A DNA stretch of 64,000 nt from Caenorhabditis remanei (Eukaryota; Nematoda; Chromadorea; Rhabditida; Rhabditidae). Below are positions 11,830-23,739 of the stretch, piece after piece (the stretch's first letter is position 1; each line of letters begins with the position of its first letter). The stretch is from the NCBI RefSeq assembly GCF_010183535.1, contig NC_071333.1:2790001-2854000 (forward strand), in the 5' to 3' direction. The notes below the pieces were generated by a model, which did no database searches, was not told the DNA's origin, and was given only the letters and a program-made list of their open reading frames with translations. The position numbers and the translations under genes were made by a program.

Positions 11830-12400
11830 TCAGTTACTGAATGTTGAAGAAAATCAGACGTGATTTCTGAGATGTACCATACTGAACATAAACTTTAGCT
11901 TTATTACTTGAAAAACTCTGAAGTTGAGACTTTTCGAAAAAGAGAACGAAACTTTGAAGAACATTGTTTCCTTTCCGAGTAATTAAATTTCAAAAAGTTT
12001 TTTCTTATTTTTCCCTGTGAGCAATGTTCAAACTTGGCCTCGCCGTCCTTCGGCTTTTCACATTACATTTTCTCCCTAGTTCAGTTTATCTTTTGCACTC
12101 CGAATACACAACACTATTTTTTGAAGAAAGGGGACGCATTCGTTTTTGAAGAAACTTTATTTTCTTCTATTTATTTTTTTTTTGAACGGAAATTCGATTC
12201 CTTGTGCCCTTTTATTCAATTTGTTGGTTATTTGATTTCTCTTCTTCTTTTAATACACTACAGTAGTTTTGGGGGTTTTGGATTCGCTTTCTCAAAAATT
12301 CGCTTTCTCAAAATCGTTCTTTTTTTCTCTTTTTTCAATAGCGAAACGAAACTGAAGAAAAAAAATCGCTTTCTCAAAAATATGTATTCCTTTTTTTTCA
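11830..12400. repeat. Dispersed repeat A, copy 3
   Basis: Longest match to copy 1: shares AAAATCAGACGTRATTT at the left and the TTCACATTACATTT...GGGGACGCATTCG block. No coding content supported. Confidence 0.65.
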
Positions 12401-13309
12401 AGTGAGGCTAAAATAAAAGATTAGAAGACACAAATGCTTTGAACGTTTTTGAGACGAGAAAAAGATAGAACATAATTTTTTTGAAACGAAATGAAAGAAA
12501 AAATTTTACAGGGAGCGAGATTTGAGGAAACAAAGAATATCAGATATGACTATATTCGAAAATCAAAATGGAAAGTTAAAAAATCACGACGAAATAGATA
12601 TCAATCGAATAGATCAATCACATAGGCGAAATAGATAGCAATCGAAGAGTATAAAAAGATTCAATGAAAGTTTAGCTGAAACTAACGATTCCAACAAAAC
12701 GGATAGCCACATTCAGTATCCGATGTTTTGGAAAAAAAATAGAAAAATGATGCCACCCAGCCTTCTTGTCACATAAAGACAAATTTATCTGGAAAAAGCT
12801 AAGAAAAAAATAACAAAGACGGGACGAAAATTTTCAAATGCATGGTGATCAGATCACAACTTTTCTTGATCTCGGAACAAAACTCCTTCTCTGGCAAAAT
12901 TTACAGTAATTACTGTAATTCTAACAACTTTGGTCGTTCCAGTTGGTGTCCCACTTAGAGAGGGGTTCACGGTATCACAAATCGCCTCAGCAAGTAAATT
13001 TTCGATGGATCATACAGATTAAAAGTAGTGCTTTATTTTTGTAGCTGACAGGATTTATTTAAAATATCTAAAAATCGATGTGAAAAATAATAAAATATCT
13101 CCAGACATCAAGCTGAATGGTCAGTTAATCGGTGTAACTACGGTACACAGAAAAGCGATTTGACTGAACACTTAGCTAACAGTCATTAAGAGAAACTTAC
13201 CCGTTCGATCAAAGAAGAATAATTGCTTCAGACGAATCATCATGATCCAGAATGCACGGCAAGGTTTTGGGAACGATGGACGCCAAATATCATGAAGGTA
13301 TCACATTGC
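12401..13309. other. Intergenic, nothing recognised
   Basis: AT-rich, no convincing exon, RNA gene or repeat that I can match inside the window. Confidence 0.4.
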
Positions 13310-13487
13310 TCATTTCTTCGCTGTGCCGAATGTGATAATTTTCAGTATTTTAAATGAGCTGTTGTGAGTATAAGCAACCATCCCGAACTGCTTCTTCACG
13401 CCAACATTGTTAGTTTCATGAATCATTTTATGTCCTTTTAATGTTTTCTTCTTATCCACTACCGGATGATACCATGAAGTTGGATGT
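13310..13487 (-). pseudogene. Orphan protein-like exon beside the foldback
   Basis: Follows a CATTCTCAG acceptor on the minus strand and is open for 58 codons (reads PTSWYHPVVDKKKTLKGHKM ... VGVKKQFGMVAYTHNSSF), then stops. The foldback element begins about 16 bp upstream of this exon, so the insertion probably separated it from the exons at 16105-16274 and beyond. Family unknown. Confidence 0.4.
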
Positions 13488-13689
13488 CTGAGAATGAGAA
13501 AGTTTACCGGAGGGGGTCTATGCTCCAGGGGGTACAATGCTCAAGGGGACAAAGGGGACATTTACTCTTGGGGGTACATAGTTGATGCTCAAAGGGACAA
13601 AGTCTCAGAGGGACACATGCTCAAAGGGACACTAAGTTGTTGGATTGGAGGGGGCCCCAAGTTATACTCAAGGGGACAATGAAAAATTC

Positions 13690-13887
13690 TCAAGGGGACA
13701 ACAGTTTATACTCAAGGGGACAACAGTTTATACTCAAGGGGACAACAGTTTATACTCAAGGGGACAACAGTTTATACTCAATGGGACAACAGTTTATACT
13801 CAATGGGACAACAGTTTATACTCAAGGGGACAACAGTTTATACTCAATGGGACAACAGTTTATACTCAAGGGGACAACAGTTTGTAG
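13690..13887. repeat. 22-bp minisatellite, 9 units
   Basis: Nine near-identical units of CTCAAGGGGACAACAGTTTATA; three carry a G-to-T change (CTCAATGGGACA). It lies in the left arm of the foldback element. Confidence 0.9.
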
Positions 13888-14974
13888 TCAAATAGATAAT
13901 GAGAATGCTGGAAGAGAGAGAAAAGAACTTACTAGAATAGTTATTATTTATCAACACTAGCATCTTTTTTTCAATCATTGAAAGGTGTATCATTACGTCT
14001 GCTATCGGAGAGTGGAGAACGTGATGACTTTAGTGTCACAATTATTCGTCGAAATAATCGATTTTGAACTATTCATTATTATTTTAACGTTTTCCTTTTC
14101 CAATTCTTATCTAATTACAGTACATTATAATGAGATTTTGCTCATTTGTTGAACAATACTGTATGATTTGTCCACTATTGTGAGCTACGGAAGTATCGAA
14201 ATAAAGCAATGGAGTAAACTGTCTGATGGTTTTCTGAAGTTTTGGTTTATCTAGATGAAATTTCAATTCAACTGAAAACGAACAGAAATCGCAACTGTCG
14301 CCGTCTATCATGAAGACTTTCAACGTACTGGCACACAAACGTTACATTTTTTTTACAAAAACTTGAATTTCAATGCTGAAAACTCCAGAAAGTGACTATC
14401 ACACAATCGAGAGTTTTTGGGTTGGTAAAGAAAAACAAAACGTTTCCTGAAGTGATCTGTAAAATTATGAGAAGCAATAAAGATTATTATAAAAGTATGA
14501 GATTAACAATAGATTTAAAATTTACTAGATAGTTTATTCAGAATTACATAAACCGACAGTTTTGGACAAAAACTATTGCCCGAAAAAATTAAAACAAATC
14601 TAGGAGAACGATTGAATTAGTGGTGAATTGGTGCAGCGATGACCTTAACTGCGTTTCTCTCAGACGAGCGATTTCAGCCTTTCTGTTCTTTCCGGTTCCA
14701 GTTGAAAAAGAAGTACATTCCATCGTAGCTAGCAAGGGCGGCACGGCAGATGTTGGCTCTTCCGAATTGCTCATGAAGGTCAACGAGACTCTCTGGGTGT
14801 GGATTGCCAGATTCCACGGACAGTATCAGCCATCTTGTATGAGCCAAGGCTGAAAAATGAGAAATTTTCAATATTAACCAGCCAAAGCTAAAGAAAGACA
14901 CCAGTAACAACTCGTTCCTGATTGAAACGACGACTTTTACTTTTCTTAGTTTCGGAGGTCGTCACAATTCTTAC

Positions 14975-15078
14975 CTGGATAGATTTTCCGATCATCTGAG
15001 AACCTCCCTTAGTAGATCGACTCTCCTCCGGTTCCGGTTCCACGAGTGAAATCTTCTACTTGAATCATCGAACCATTT
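14975..15078 (-). pseudogene. Cyclophilin (PPIase) exon fragment
   Basis: Bounded by a TTCGCAG acceptor and an ATCCAG/GTAAGA donor. The minus frame reads MIQVEDFTRGTGTGGESIY, a stop, then GRFSDDRKI; this is the conserved cyclophilin segment (F/S-MIQ-GGDFTRG-GTGGESIYG-F-DE). The stop replaces the residue after ESIY, and two conserved glycines after MIQ are changed (VE). A following exon starting near 14850 reads HTRWLILSVESGNPHPES, which may be the decayed HTGPGILSMANAGPNTNGS block. The fragment sits inside the foldback core, so it looks like a captured piece of a host gene. Confidence 0.65.
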
Positions 15079-15334
15079 CTGCGAAGATTCGGAACGAAAC
15101 AAAAAAAGAAAAACGTAAAAACAATAATGAATAGTTCGAAATCGATTATTTCGACAAATAATTGTGACACTAAAGTCATTTCATTCTCCACTCTCATGTC
15201 AAACAAAAGACGTAATGATACATCTCTCAATGATTGAAAAGAGATGCTAGTGTTCCCTCATCGATAAATAATAACTATTCTAGTAAGTTCTTTTCTCTCT
15301 CTTCCAGCATTCTCATTATCTATTTGACTACAAA

Positions 15335-15470
15335 CTGTTGTCCCCTTGAGTATAAACTGTTGTCCCCTTGAGTATAAACTGTTGTCCCATTGAGTATAAA
15401 CTGTTGTCCCCTTGAGTATAAACTGTTGTCCCCTTGAGTATAAACTGTTGTCCCCTTGAGAATTTTTCAT
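15335..15470. repeat. 22-bp minisatellite, 6 inverted units
   Basis: Inverted counterpart of the array at 13690-13887, with six units; only one carries the T variant. The copy-number difference shows the arms have changed independently since they formed. Confidence 0.9.
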
Positions 15471-15645
15471 TGTCCCCTTGAGTATAACTTGGGGCCCCCT
15501 CCAATCCAACAACTTAGTGTCCCTTTGAGCATGTGTCCCTCTGAGACTTTGTCCCTTTGAGCATCAACTATGTACCCCCAAGAGTAAATGTCCCCTTTGT
15601 CCCCTTGAGCATTGTACCCCCTGGAGCATTGGCCACTGGAGGGTA

Positions 15646-16104
15646 ATTGATGGAAACTAGAAAAAAACCCAAACTGCCTAATTATTCCAAGGAATCGCTT
15701 TCTGGCGCATTTTTGACTCATTTTGGTGAACTTCTTTCTAACTAGTGCACGTTCCGCGCGTTTTCTAGTGAAACTCAAAGCTAACTGGTGCACCTTTGTC
15801 GCGTTTTTGTGTGGAAAACGGTTTGAAAAGTCTTTGGCGCTCGTAGAGTAAATTTTTTGGTATCTGGCGCGTACTGACAGTTCTGAAGCGATCAGTCAAG
15901 TGGTTGAAGCGCTTCCAACAATTTCAAAGCTTTCAAAGACATTTTTCTGTTTTTGTAACTCTGTTTTAGATGTTTTGACGCACTTTTTGACTTCAAAAGC
16001 TATATAACACGATTTCGACGCGGTATTCGTGAATTAATCCTTTATGCTCTGTTTTGACGCGTTTAATGAACGATTTTTTAGACAATTAGACTACAAAAAC
16101 TTAC
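15646..16104. other. Intron-like DNA rich in a GCG motif
   Basis: Contains repeated phrases such as TCTGGCGCATTTTT, CTGGTGCACCTTTGTCGCG and TTTTGACGCGTTT. No exon supported. Confidence 0.5.
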
Positions 16105-16274
16105 GATATCATTCGGTTCATTCCACTTTGTCGTGATAGCTGTGAGCCAGGTGACTGACTGTTCGTTTGAAAATTCCATAAGGGGTCTGCCATTGTTAGA
16201 AGTGGCGCTGAGATGAAGACTTGAGCGGTTGAATTTGGTTGCTGTAGAAGTAGCGTATTGTGCGTGCATTGTTG
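16105..16274 (-). pseudogene. Orphan protein-like exon (TMHAQYATS...PNDI)
   Basis: Bounded by TTTTTCAG acceptor and ATC/GTAAGT donor on the minus strand and open throughout for 56 codons; contains SSLHLSATSNNGRPLMEFSN and VTWLTAITTKWNEPNDI. Polar, Ser/Thr-rich, no recognised domain. It probably belongs to the same degenerate minus-strand gene as 16945-21117 or to a neighbour. Confidence 0.4.
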
Positions 16275-17619
16275 CTGAAAAAGTTTGACATTTGGAGAGC
16301 GGTCTGGAAAATCTCTAATGCATTTAGAGCAGTTTCTGTGATATCTGGCAATTTTTGGTAAATTCTAGAGCAATCTGGAGCGCTTTTAACGCGTTTAGGT
16401 ATTTTGAGGGACTTGGGCAGTCATTTAAGGCGTTTAGAGTAGTTGTAGTATTATTTGGTAAGCCGATGACGCATTTCTAAATGAATTTCAATTCATCAAG
16501 CGCGCCTTTGATGATTTTTTCGCACTGTAGAACTATCTGAAGCGCTTTGGACGTGATTTGACAATTCTGAAGCAAATAAGCGTAGTTTTACCGCATTACC
16601 GGGATATTGAAAGATTTTTGAGACACTTTTCTTGTTATTAAAGCAGTTTAAGATTTTTTAGCCTGTTTTCCCTATGGGAAACGCCTTCGAAGCATATTTT
16701 GTGTTTTAGATGTATGTGGTTCTTCCTTAGTGCGATTTTTCACAATTCCTCTCCATTTAGACTTTTAAAACACACCAAAGCATCTTGCTCGCCGTTTTCT
16801 CCGTATTCAAAAAGGCTGGTTTTCAGTTTTGACGCATTTTGAGCGAAGCCTGGGAGTCTTCAGAGTAGTCTTTGTGTTGTCTATCGCGAAAAGAGATCCA
16901 TAATGTAAATGGGTCCTTCTCACCATCAGTGCCCATAAACGAGACTACAGTACTCCGCTTGTCGCCGGTCGGCGATCCGTTCTGACTCTATCCGTAATAT
17001 TCACTTTCTTCAATCTTTTCAACCTTTTTGCATTGACCATTGTATTCTCGCGAAATTCTTCTGCTTCTGTTGTTTTTGAGTGGCTTCTGTCTATGCCTCT
17101 CCATTTCCGCTTGACTTCCTTCTCTTCGTGTTGAGGTGCGGCCGTTGATTTTGCATTTTCAAATTCGTAGTTTTTACCTTGATCTTCTGTCGGAAGATAG
17201 AGGTTTGCTGCATCCACAATTGCCTTTGTTCCGGTGGCTGGAATAAAGTTTTAGGGGTACAAATGTTAGATTTTGATGGGGAAAGCTGTCTTAAATGTTT
17301 TTCGTACATTAAAATACATTAAAACCTCTATTTCAGGAAATTACACTTTTTGAGCTTGAAAACAAGTTTTTTACCTCAAAAATGATCAAAAACCGTCTAA
17401 ATATTCCCAAGGACTAACTTTTCCAATGGGTTGCCTAGAAACTCAATTCTTTTCGAAATCTAGCTCTTGAACCTGATTTTGACAATTCTCTTACATTATG
17501 AAGTGAAAAAGTGCAAAAAATGGCCGTGGCCTAACTTTCCACCAGGTGGCCTATAAAATCGTATTTTCGGAAAACTACTCCTCGAGTGGTTTTCATCGGT
17601 TTTGGTGGTTTAGTACCAA

Positions 17620-18330
17620 AAAGATCTAATATTGGTATAATTATTTTGATTTTGATGGCATTTTGGTAACTAAGATGATACAGAAGAGTTCTATTTTTGC
17701 AAACATGCCGCACACTCTTGGCAAATTCTATTTTTATAGTCAAAAAGAATTTTTTAAACGTTTTTTAAAGCGTTTAGATAATAGTTTTCTGAAATAACTC
17801 ACTCACTCGTGTATATTGCTGTCATCAAAATGATTCTAAATGTCGAAAATCATGTTGTTCCAGATGATTTTTGGATATTTTTTCATTGTTTCTTCATGAT
17901 GTTCAAATATTTATCGGTGAATTGCAACGAGAAAACATAACCACCCCTTCTTTCTCTTTTGCTTCTTGCAATAAATTGACGTAAAAGGAAGAAAAAAGGC
18001 GGTTGAGAAGACAGGTGCTGTCGCTTCCCCCCCGTTTTTATCTTCTCTCTTTAATGTCTGCGTCTCTTTATTCAGTCTATCTTTTAGGCGGACTATGCTA
18101 AAAGGGTGTTGAAAATTGGGAAGAGGGGAAGGCTTTGTCTGTGTCTCTTAATTCACCATGCTCCAACAACAACCGATATCTGATGCAAAAGATGGATATT
18201 TAGACGAATGGAAGAAAGGGGACACTCTTCGTATAGAGAAGAACACGGAGAGGACTGGCAGATGTCCGCCTTTTTGCTTAGGAGAGTCTGAGACAAGCAG
18301 ACACAATTGGCACGCTGCCAAGAAATGTGA
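17620..18330. repeat. Direct repeat C, copy 1
   Basis: Matches 23740-24350 in the same orientation: shared CACACTCTT, ACGTTTTTTAAAGCGTTTAG, then ACATAACCACC, and the block GCAAAAGATGGATAT...GAGAAGAACACGGAGAGGA. The ATG-led frames in the two copies differ in their 3' halves, so I do not call a gene. Confidence 0.65.
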
Positions 18331-18844
18331 GCACGTCGAAAAAGATGTCGTCAGATGTGGTGTTCTGTGCGTTGCGATGGTGAATGCACAATTCTCTACT
18401 CTTCGTTTTTTTTTCTTAGCTACTTCCTTGGTTTATAACAGTTTCCGCGGTTTTTTTTAATAATCATTTCCGACGTTTTCCATTTAAAACCGTAGAAAAT
18501 CAATTCATTTCCGTTTCAGAGTTTTGATAATTGTTGCAAATATCAGTGACAGCTCCACAACTACAACCATCTGCTAATGAAATAGATCACTGAATGAACG
18601 GGATTGTGATATTCGAGTGAGTTGATTTTAACCGATTTTTCAACAAAAAAAAGTGTCAAAACCTCACGATTAGCACTTGTTATACAAAAACACGGCTATT
18701 GCTGGTTAGAGAGCGAATGAATATTATTTTTGAATAATCACTATATTGTCAACCATGTAATTATCTCTAATTCCGTTTTCAGACAACTCGATGGCCTGTC
18801 CGACTCCTCAAAAACCCACATCTAATTCTATTTTCCTATTGTAG

Positions 18845-19346
18845 AACTTCAAATCGTTGCCCATCAAAAACTTATCGAAATGACCGGAGTGGAAGTGATG
18901 GATCAGGATCAAGTCGCCGATTGTTTAAAAAAAGTCGATAACGGAGAATTTCGATGAAATCGAGGAGGTGTTTGTCAAGGAGCAGAAGCCAGAAGTGACA
19001 AAGGCACAGGTTCTTAATGTACTAGACTTTGTTGGAAAATACTTGGATATTGATACAATGTGAGGAAAATGGAGAAACATTCGAAGATATTTTGTTACAG
19101 TTCTTGAAACAACACGAAAATTTTAGACTTCGCCTCCGTAAGACGTGTACCACCATCCGGGAAATCATCAATGAAAAGCTGCTACACATAGATTGTTTCC
19201 ACTACAAATGCAATAAAAATTGTATCGAAATTTATACAAATGAAGGCTTCAAAGATGAATTTTTAAAAATCAAGACTTTGAAATTCAAAAAATGCTTATC
19301 TTATCTCAATCAATCAGGTTCTTCTCAAAAACCGTTTTCATACTGA
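18845..19346 (+). pseudogene. Decayed coding segment, family not recognised
   Basis: After a TATTGTAG acceptor the plus strand reads LQIVAHQKLIEMTGVEVMDQ ... CLKKVDNGE, then shifts by one base to NFDEIEEVFVKEQKPEVTKA ... LNVLDFVGKYLDIDTM, then shifts again to a frame reading TFEDILLQFLKQHENFRLRL ... FKKCLSYLNQSG up to 19346. Each block is protein-like but in a different frame. The last block has a hydrophobic/charged rhythm reminiscent of F-box-associated domains, but I cannot assign it. Confidence 0.4.
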
Positions 19347-20198
19347 TATTTGAACACTATTTGCATCATTGAATGTCTCCCGAGAGAGACTGGAGAATGA
19401 AGACATCGTTATTTCAAACACCCTGTAGCAACTAGAGCTTGTTCACATAACAAGTATTACTAAAAATCATTGTTTCATTGCTAAAAATCATTAAAACAAT
19501 GAAAAACCACTAGGGGACTAGTTTTTCAGAAGTTTGGGATTCTAGGCCACCATGTAGAAAGTTAGGCCACAAAGTCATTTTTGGCGATTTTTGCTCAAAG
19601 AATCGGCCAAAACTTTCTCAATCAAATCGGGGACTAGTTTTCTTGAAAAATTGGATTCCTATGCCACCAAACTGAGGCTATGGGTTAGTTTTGTCCAAAT
19701 TTTGAAATTATTGGTGATTTTTGACTGACATTTCAACATTTTTCATTAAAAAGCGGCTCAAATTAGTTCAGAATTAACAAAAAGTCAAAAAACCACCGAA
19801 ACCAATAAAAACCCCTTTGGGAACTAGTTTTCCAAAAATTCGACTACCTAGGCCACCAGGTGGAAAGTGAGTCCGCGGAGGTTTTTTTCATTTTTTTAGT
19901 TCAAAATGGAAGAAAATTGTCAAAATCGAGTTCAAGGACTAGTTTTTTGAAAGAACTGAATTTGTAGGCCACCAAATGGAAAAGTTAGGCCATGGGAAGA
20001 TAGTTTTCGAGTTTGTGGTCGAAGCTCGTTTTTAAGATTGAAAATTAAGGTTTTATCGGTTTTCAATCCTAAAAATCTTATTTTTCAAGTGTTTTATAGC
20101 TAAAGCTTGACTTTCTGGTCAAACACCGTTAATTTCAACGATTTTTCAAGGTTTTTGGGTCAATTTTGCTCAATTTTCTTCAATTTCCAAATCCTTAC
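19347..20198. repeat. Diverged repeats in a large intron
   Basis: Phrases of the type GGACTAGTTTT and TAGGCCACCAGGTGGAAAGTTAGG recur four times between 19,510 and 20,000 at irregular 110-190 bp spacing, and in inverted orientation near 17,400-17,560. Confidence 0.5.
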
Positions 20199-21592
20199 CT
20201 ATACTGAAAGACTTCGACAAGCTGTGTCCGTAGATGCATCTCCTAATCTTTGTAGATTTGTTCGGCGACATACAGGCTCCATCGCCGACCATTTCTTTGG
20301 CGCGCCAGACTATCCGCGAGTTCAAATTCCAACTGCAAGAAAATCGATTATTTTATAGCAAAAATGCAGAAAAAACGATCTAAAATCTAATTTCAGTCAT
20401 TTTTGCCCCAAATCAAACTTTTCGACAAAGAAAACGCGTCGAAGGTGCCCCAGCTAGATTTTGAACACGCCTAAGGTGGCCTAGAATGGATGGGGTTTTT
20501 TTGGCGTGTTTGTAGCGGAAAGTTGAGAAACTGGTGTACCTTCGGCGCGTTTTTCCCATTAACATGATTATCTGGAGTGCCTTTGACGTGTTTTCGGCTG
20601 CTAAAAATGGGTGTCTGCAAAATTTAAAATTTGACATTTTTTAATATGTTTTTCGATTTTTTTTTTGCAAAAAAGTCGATTTTTCGACTATGTTTTTACA
20701 TATTGATAAAACACAAGCTTATATGACCGGGCCGGGCCTATATTTTGCAAGTCTGGTGTCTGGTGTTCTTGCGGCGCGCTTTTGAACTGAAAAATGAGTG
20801 GATGGGGTGCCTTTGACGCGTTTTTGACCGAGAAACTTATTCCTGAGCATTTTAAGCAGTAGCTTTATTTTCACCTCAAAAATTTTGTTTTCAGCGATTT
20901 TTGAGTCAAAATCCTTAATTTTCTATAAATTTCCACACCTACCGCATTGTTATGCACATACTCCTCTCGATACTTGTCATTCGAGCTGTAGTCGACGTGA
21001 TTTCCTCCATTATTTCAGATGACGTTGACTACAGATTCAGACGAGGAGAGGCAAGTGGACTGATCGGTGGTGGAAGTAGTGGTGCTAATCCTCGCGATGG
21101 TGATATCATCCCTGTATCTGAAAGAATTATTAGTAAAAGCAGAGAAAAATGGATTATTATAGATTTAAAAAAATTGTCTAAAACAGCTCAAAATGATTGA
21201 AAATCGTCAAATACGGCCTACAAGGAATTTCAGATCTATCCTGACCAATGTTTGCTCGAAAACATCCAAAAATTATTGATTTTTCGAGAATATTTCTCAA
21301 ATTCTTTTGAAAACATGTAAATCTCTTGTTGACAGGTCCTTCTTCTTATTTTTTTTTTAACGGTGATGACGATGGTCCACTCGATGATAGTCCAGTTAGT
21401 TGACGGTTTGGGTAGGATGAGCTGAAAACGACATTTTAGTATGAAAAACGACCCAAAAGTCTCAATTTCGATAAGTAAGCTGGAACAATCACTCCAAAAT
21501 CACAAATTTTGCTAATTTCTGCTCCATATTCATTATATTCCTAACCTCAGTGAAAAATCCTAATTTTCGGCCGGTTTTGATGCTAAATTCGC

Positions 21593-21810
21593 TCAAAAAT
21601 CCGGTCGGCTTCTCTCCAAATCCTTCAAATACGACATGAGGTATTCGCGGGCAATCTGATCTTCAATATCTCCCTCTGTGAGTTTGCCTTATTGATTTTA
21701 TCTTGTCTCCTCCAGATGCTTCGATTCTGCTGTCGCCATTGCTTTCGTCATCCGATCTTTGCCCGCCGCGCCGGAATTCATGTCGATGGTAGCGATGTGG
21801 GAAGCAAGGA
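21593..21810 (-). pseudogene. Protein-like remnant with two stops
   Basis: After a TTTTTCAG acceptor one frame reads LASHIATIDMNSGAAGKDRM ... ESKHLEETR, two stop codons, then KLTEGDIEDQIAREYLMSYL and KDLERSRPDF. The residue pattern on both sides of the stops is clearly protein-like and in one frame. It may be an upstream exon of the gene at 16945-21117. Family unknown. Confidence 0.45.
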
Positions 21811-23739
21811 CTGAAAAATGAAAAATTACGTTTCTTTTCAGACAATTTATAAGTTTTTCCTCAAAAATGAGATTTTAGAGCTGAGAATCGAAAAAATCAA
21901 GTTTTTACCCTCAAAATCATGTTATTGAGGTTTTTTCATAGCTTATTGAGAAAAGCAAATTTTTTAGCGCAAAAACCGCCTAAAATACCTGATATTGAGA
22001 GTGGAGCGAGAAAATCGATCATGGAATAGGAAAATCGAAAGAAAACATCGATGTTTAGCTTATTTGTTTGCTAGAAAACTTTTTTCTTGAATTTTTTAAT
22101 GTTCCACTCAATTTTCAAACTTTTGACATTGGTTCTACTTGAAGAACTCTAAAATTCTTTTCAATACCGTCTTTTTTGACCGAAAAAACATGAAAAACAA
22201 AAATTTCTTATTTGTCCGAGAGAAGTACACGCCAAGAGTTTTTTCGGCCAGGAGGCCACGACCGCAATAAAGTCGAGGGAGTTTGAATAGAGGTTTTTAT
22301 TAAAAGTTTTTCAGGGTGACAAAGAGACTTTCAGAATTTTTCGTTTAGTTTTTTCATTAAAAAAAAGATTTTCCCCAATCATGAAGTATTTTTCCAGGTG
22401 GTGGGAATTGAAATTTTAATCGGAATTTTAAATTTTTAAAACCAGAAATATTGATTGAAAATCGCTAATAATTGGTGGAAACTATAAGAATTTTGGTGAT
22501 TTTTATCAAATTTTCGTCGATATTGTACTATCGTCTGATTCTCTTGGGAGCTTTAGCGCGCTTTGTGAAATTCAAACAAATCTGGCGTGCCTGCGACGCA
22601 TTTCATAGCGAGGTTTAGAGCTACTAGCGCACCTATGATACTTATTTGCGTTTGGAGAGCATTCCGTGGAATTTCTGAAGTATTTTAAGAAATTCTCGTG
22701 CTATCCGGGGTCCCTGGGGCACAATTTCTGATAAACTTTGAAAATATCTGGCGCACTTTCGACGCGTTTCCAATTTTTAAAGTTTGGAAATAGCTGAGAT
22801 GACGTGGACGCGGTTTTGAAGCTTAATATCGATCAGACGTATTCCTAACGCCTTTCCGACAATCAGAAAGTTTCATAAAATCTTTCGTTTTTGCAGTAAG
22901 TTCAGATCTATCTGGAGGGCCATCTACACTTTTTCCGAAATAAAGTGGTGTGGGAAACACTCTCAACTCATTTAAAAGAAATTGAATACATCGGGCATTG
23001 TTAAAACTCATTTTTGCACAATTTCCTGCTATTAAAATTCACGAACTTATTTTGCTCGTCGGTTTCGTCGCTCTTTCGAACAGTAGTGCTTAAAAATTGG
23101 ACGAAACCATCGAAACTGTTCAAAAATCAACAAAAATTCCAAGAGAATTGGTGAAAAGTCTTTTGGTGTCTCTTTATGATTTGGAAATTTTCTTCTGATG
23201 ATAGCAACATACAGTTTTTGAGTCTGATTTCAATTGAAAAGAGAAATTCAGGCTAAGGGGAAGGTAACGACCAGACTAAAGGTCATCACTAACATATAAT
23301 TAGATATATGTCTAGCATACGGTTTCCAAAGGCGCTCTGTAATTTTTGAAATGTAAAAAACTCACTTTGCATGATTCCAGATTTGCTGGCTTGTTCCAAA
23401 CATAAATTCAAACTCAATCGGTATTGCAGGCAGTAAATAGATGTATTCCTATTTTATTATTTCTTGGCTGAACCATACAAAATCTTGTATTTTGACATAT
23501 CGAACCTGTAATAATTGAAAATGTTTTTATTGAAATTTATGGATTATATTTTTATTTAAAAAAATCTTTCTTCAAAAAATGTTCATTTTTCCACACCAAA
23601 ACCGGTGCTTCGTAGTATTCATACCATAATTTATTTTTTGTTCATGTTTCAGCACCAAAAAAATAATAAATCAACGTAATTATTTCGATTTTAACGGGTT
23701 TTAGGCAGCTAGGTTACACAGAAAAGGGCGGGGCAAGAC
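21811..23739. other. Non-coding, intron-like; GCG motif recurs
   Basis: No exon supported. The stretch 22,540-22,830 carries several copies of the TCTGGCGYRCYTKYGACGCRTTTC-like motif also seen at 15,690-16,600 and 20,420-20,840. Confidence 0.4.

Larger units (their letters stand above)
13503..15645. mobile_element. Foldback element with minisatellite arms
   Basis: Left arm about 13503-14100 and right arm about 15108-15645 are inverted copies: outer ends share GCTCCAGGGGGTACAATGCT, inner ends share AGTGTCACAATTATT. Each arm holds a 22-bp tandem repeat (unit CTCAAGGGGACAACAGTTTATA), nine units on the left (about 13690-13887) and six on the right (about 15335-15470), preceded by degenerate GGGGACA units. 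The roughly 1-kb core carries a cyclophilin-like exon. No transposase is visible, so the element is presumably non-autonomous. Frames reading through the 22-bp units simply reflect a repeat not divisible by three. Confidence 0.8.
16945..21117 (-). pseudogene. Degenerate or divergent multi-exon gene, unknown family
   Basis: Three exons join in compatible phase: 21117-20943 (2+...+2), 20332-20199 (1+...+1) and 17237-16945, giving a protein with Pro/Ser-rich start (MISPSRGLAPLLPPPISPL), a middle part (VWRAKEMVGDGACMSPN) and a charged, Lys/Glu-rich end (AIVDAANLYLPTEDQGKNY ... ATSGVL). The first exon has an in-frame TAG before STSSEIMEEI; translation could instead begin at that MEEI methionine (about 21010), giving an intact shorter frame. 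The 3-kb intron is full of diverged repeats. No domain recognised. Either a real fast-evolving gene with a downstream start or a recent pseudogene. Confidence 0.45.

Noticed and set aside
13637..13960. Open frames of 80-107 codons with a 22-residue internal repeat
   Set aside because: They run through a 22-bp minisatellite; since 22 is not a multiple of three the unit is translated in all frames in turn and stays open by chance.
18158..18460. 100-codon frame in repeat C
   Set aside because: The matching frame at 24201 diverges through indels, so the frame itself is not conserved.
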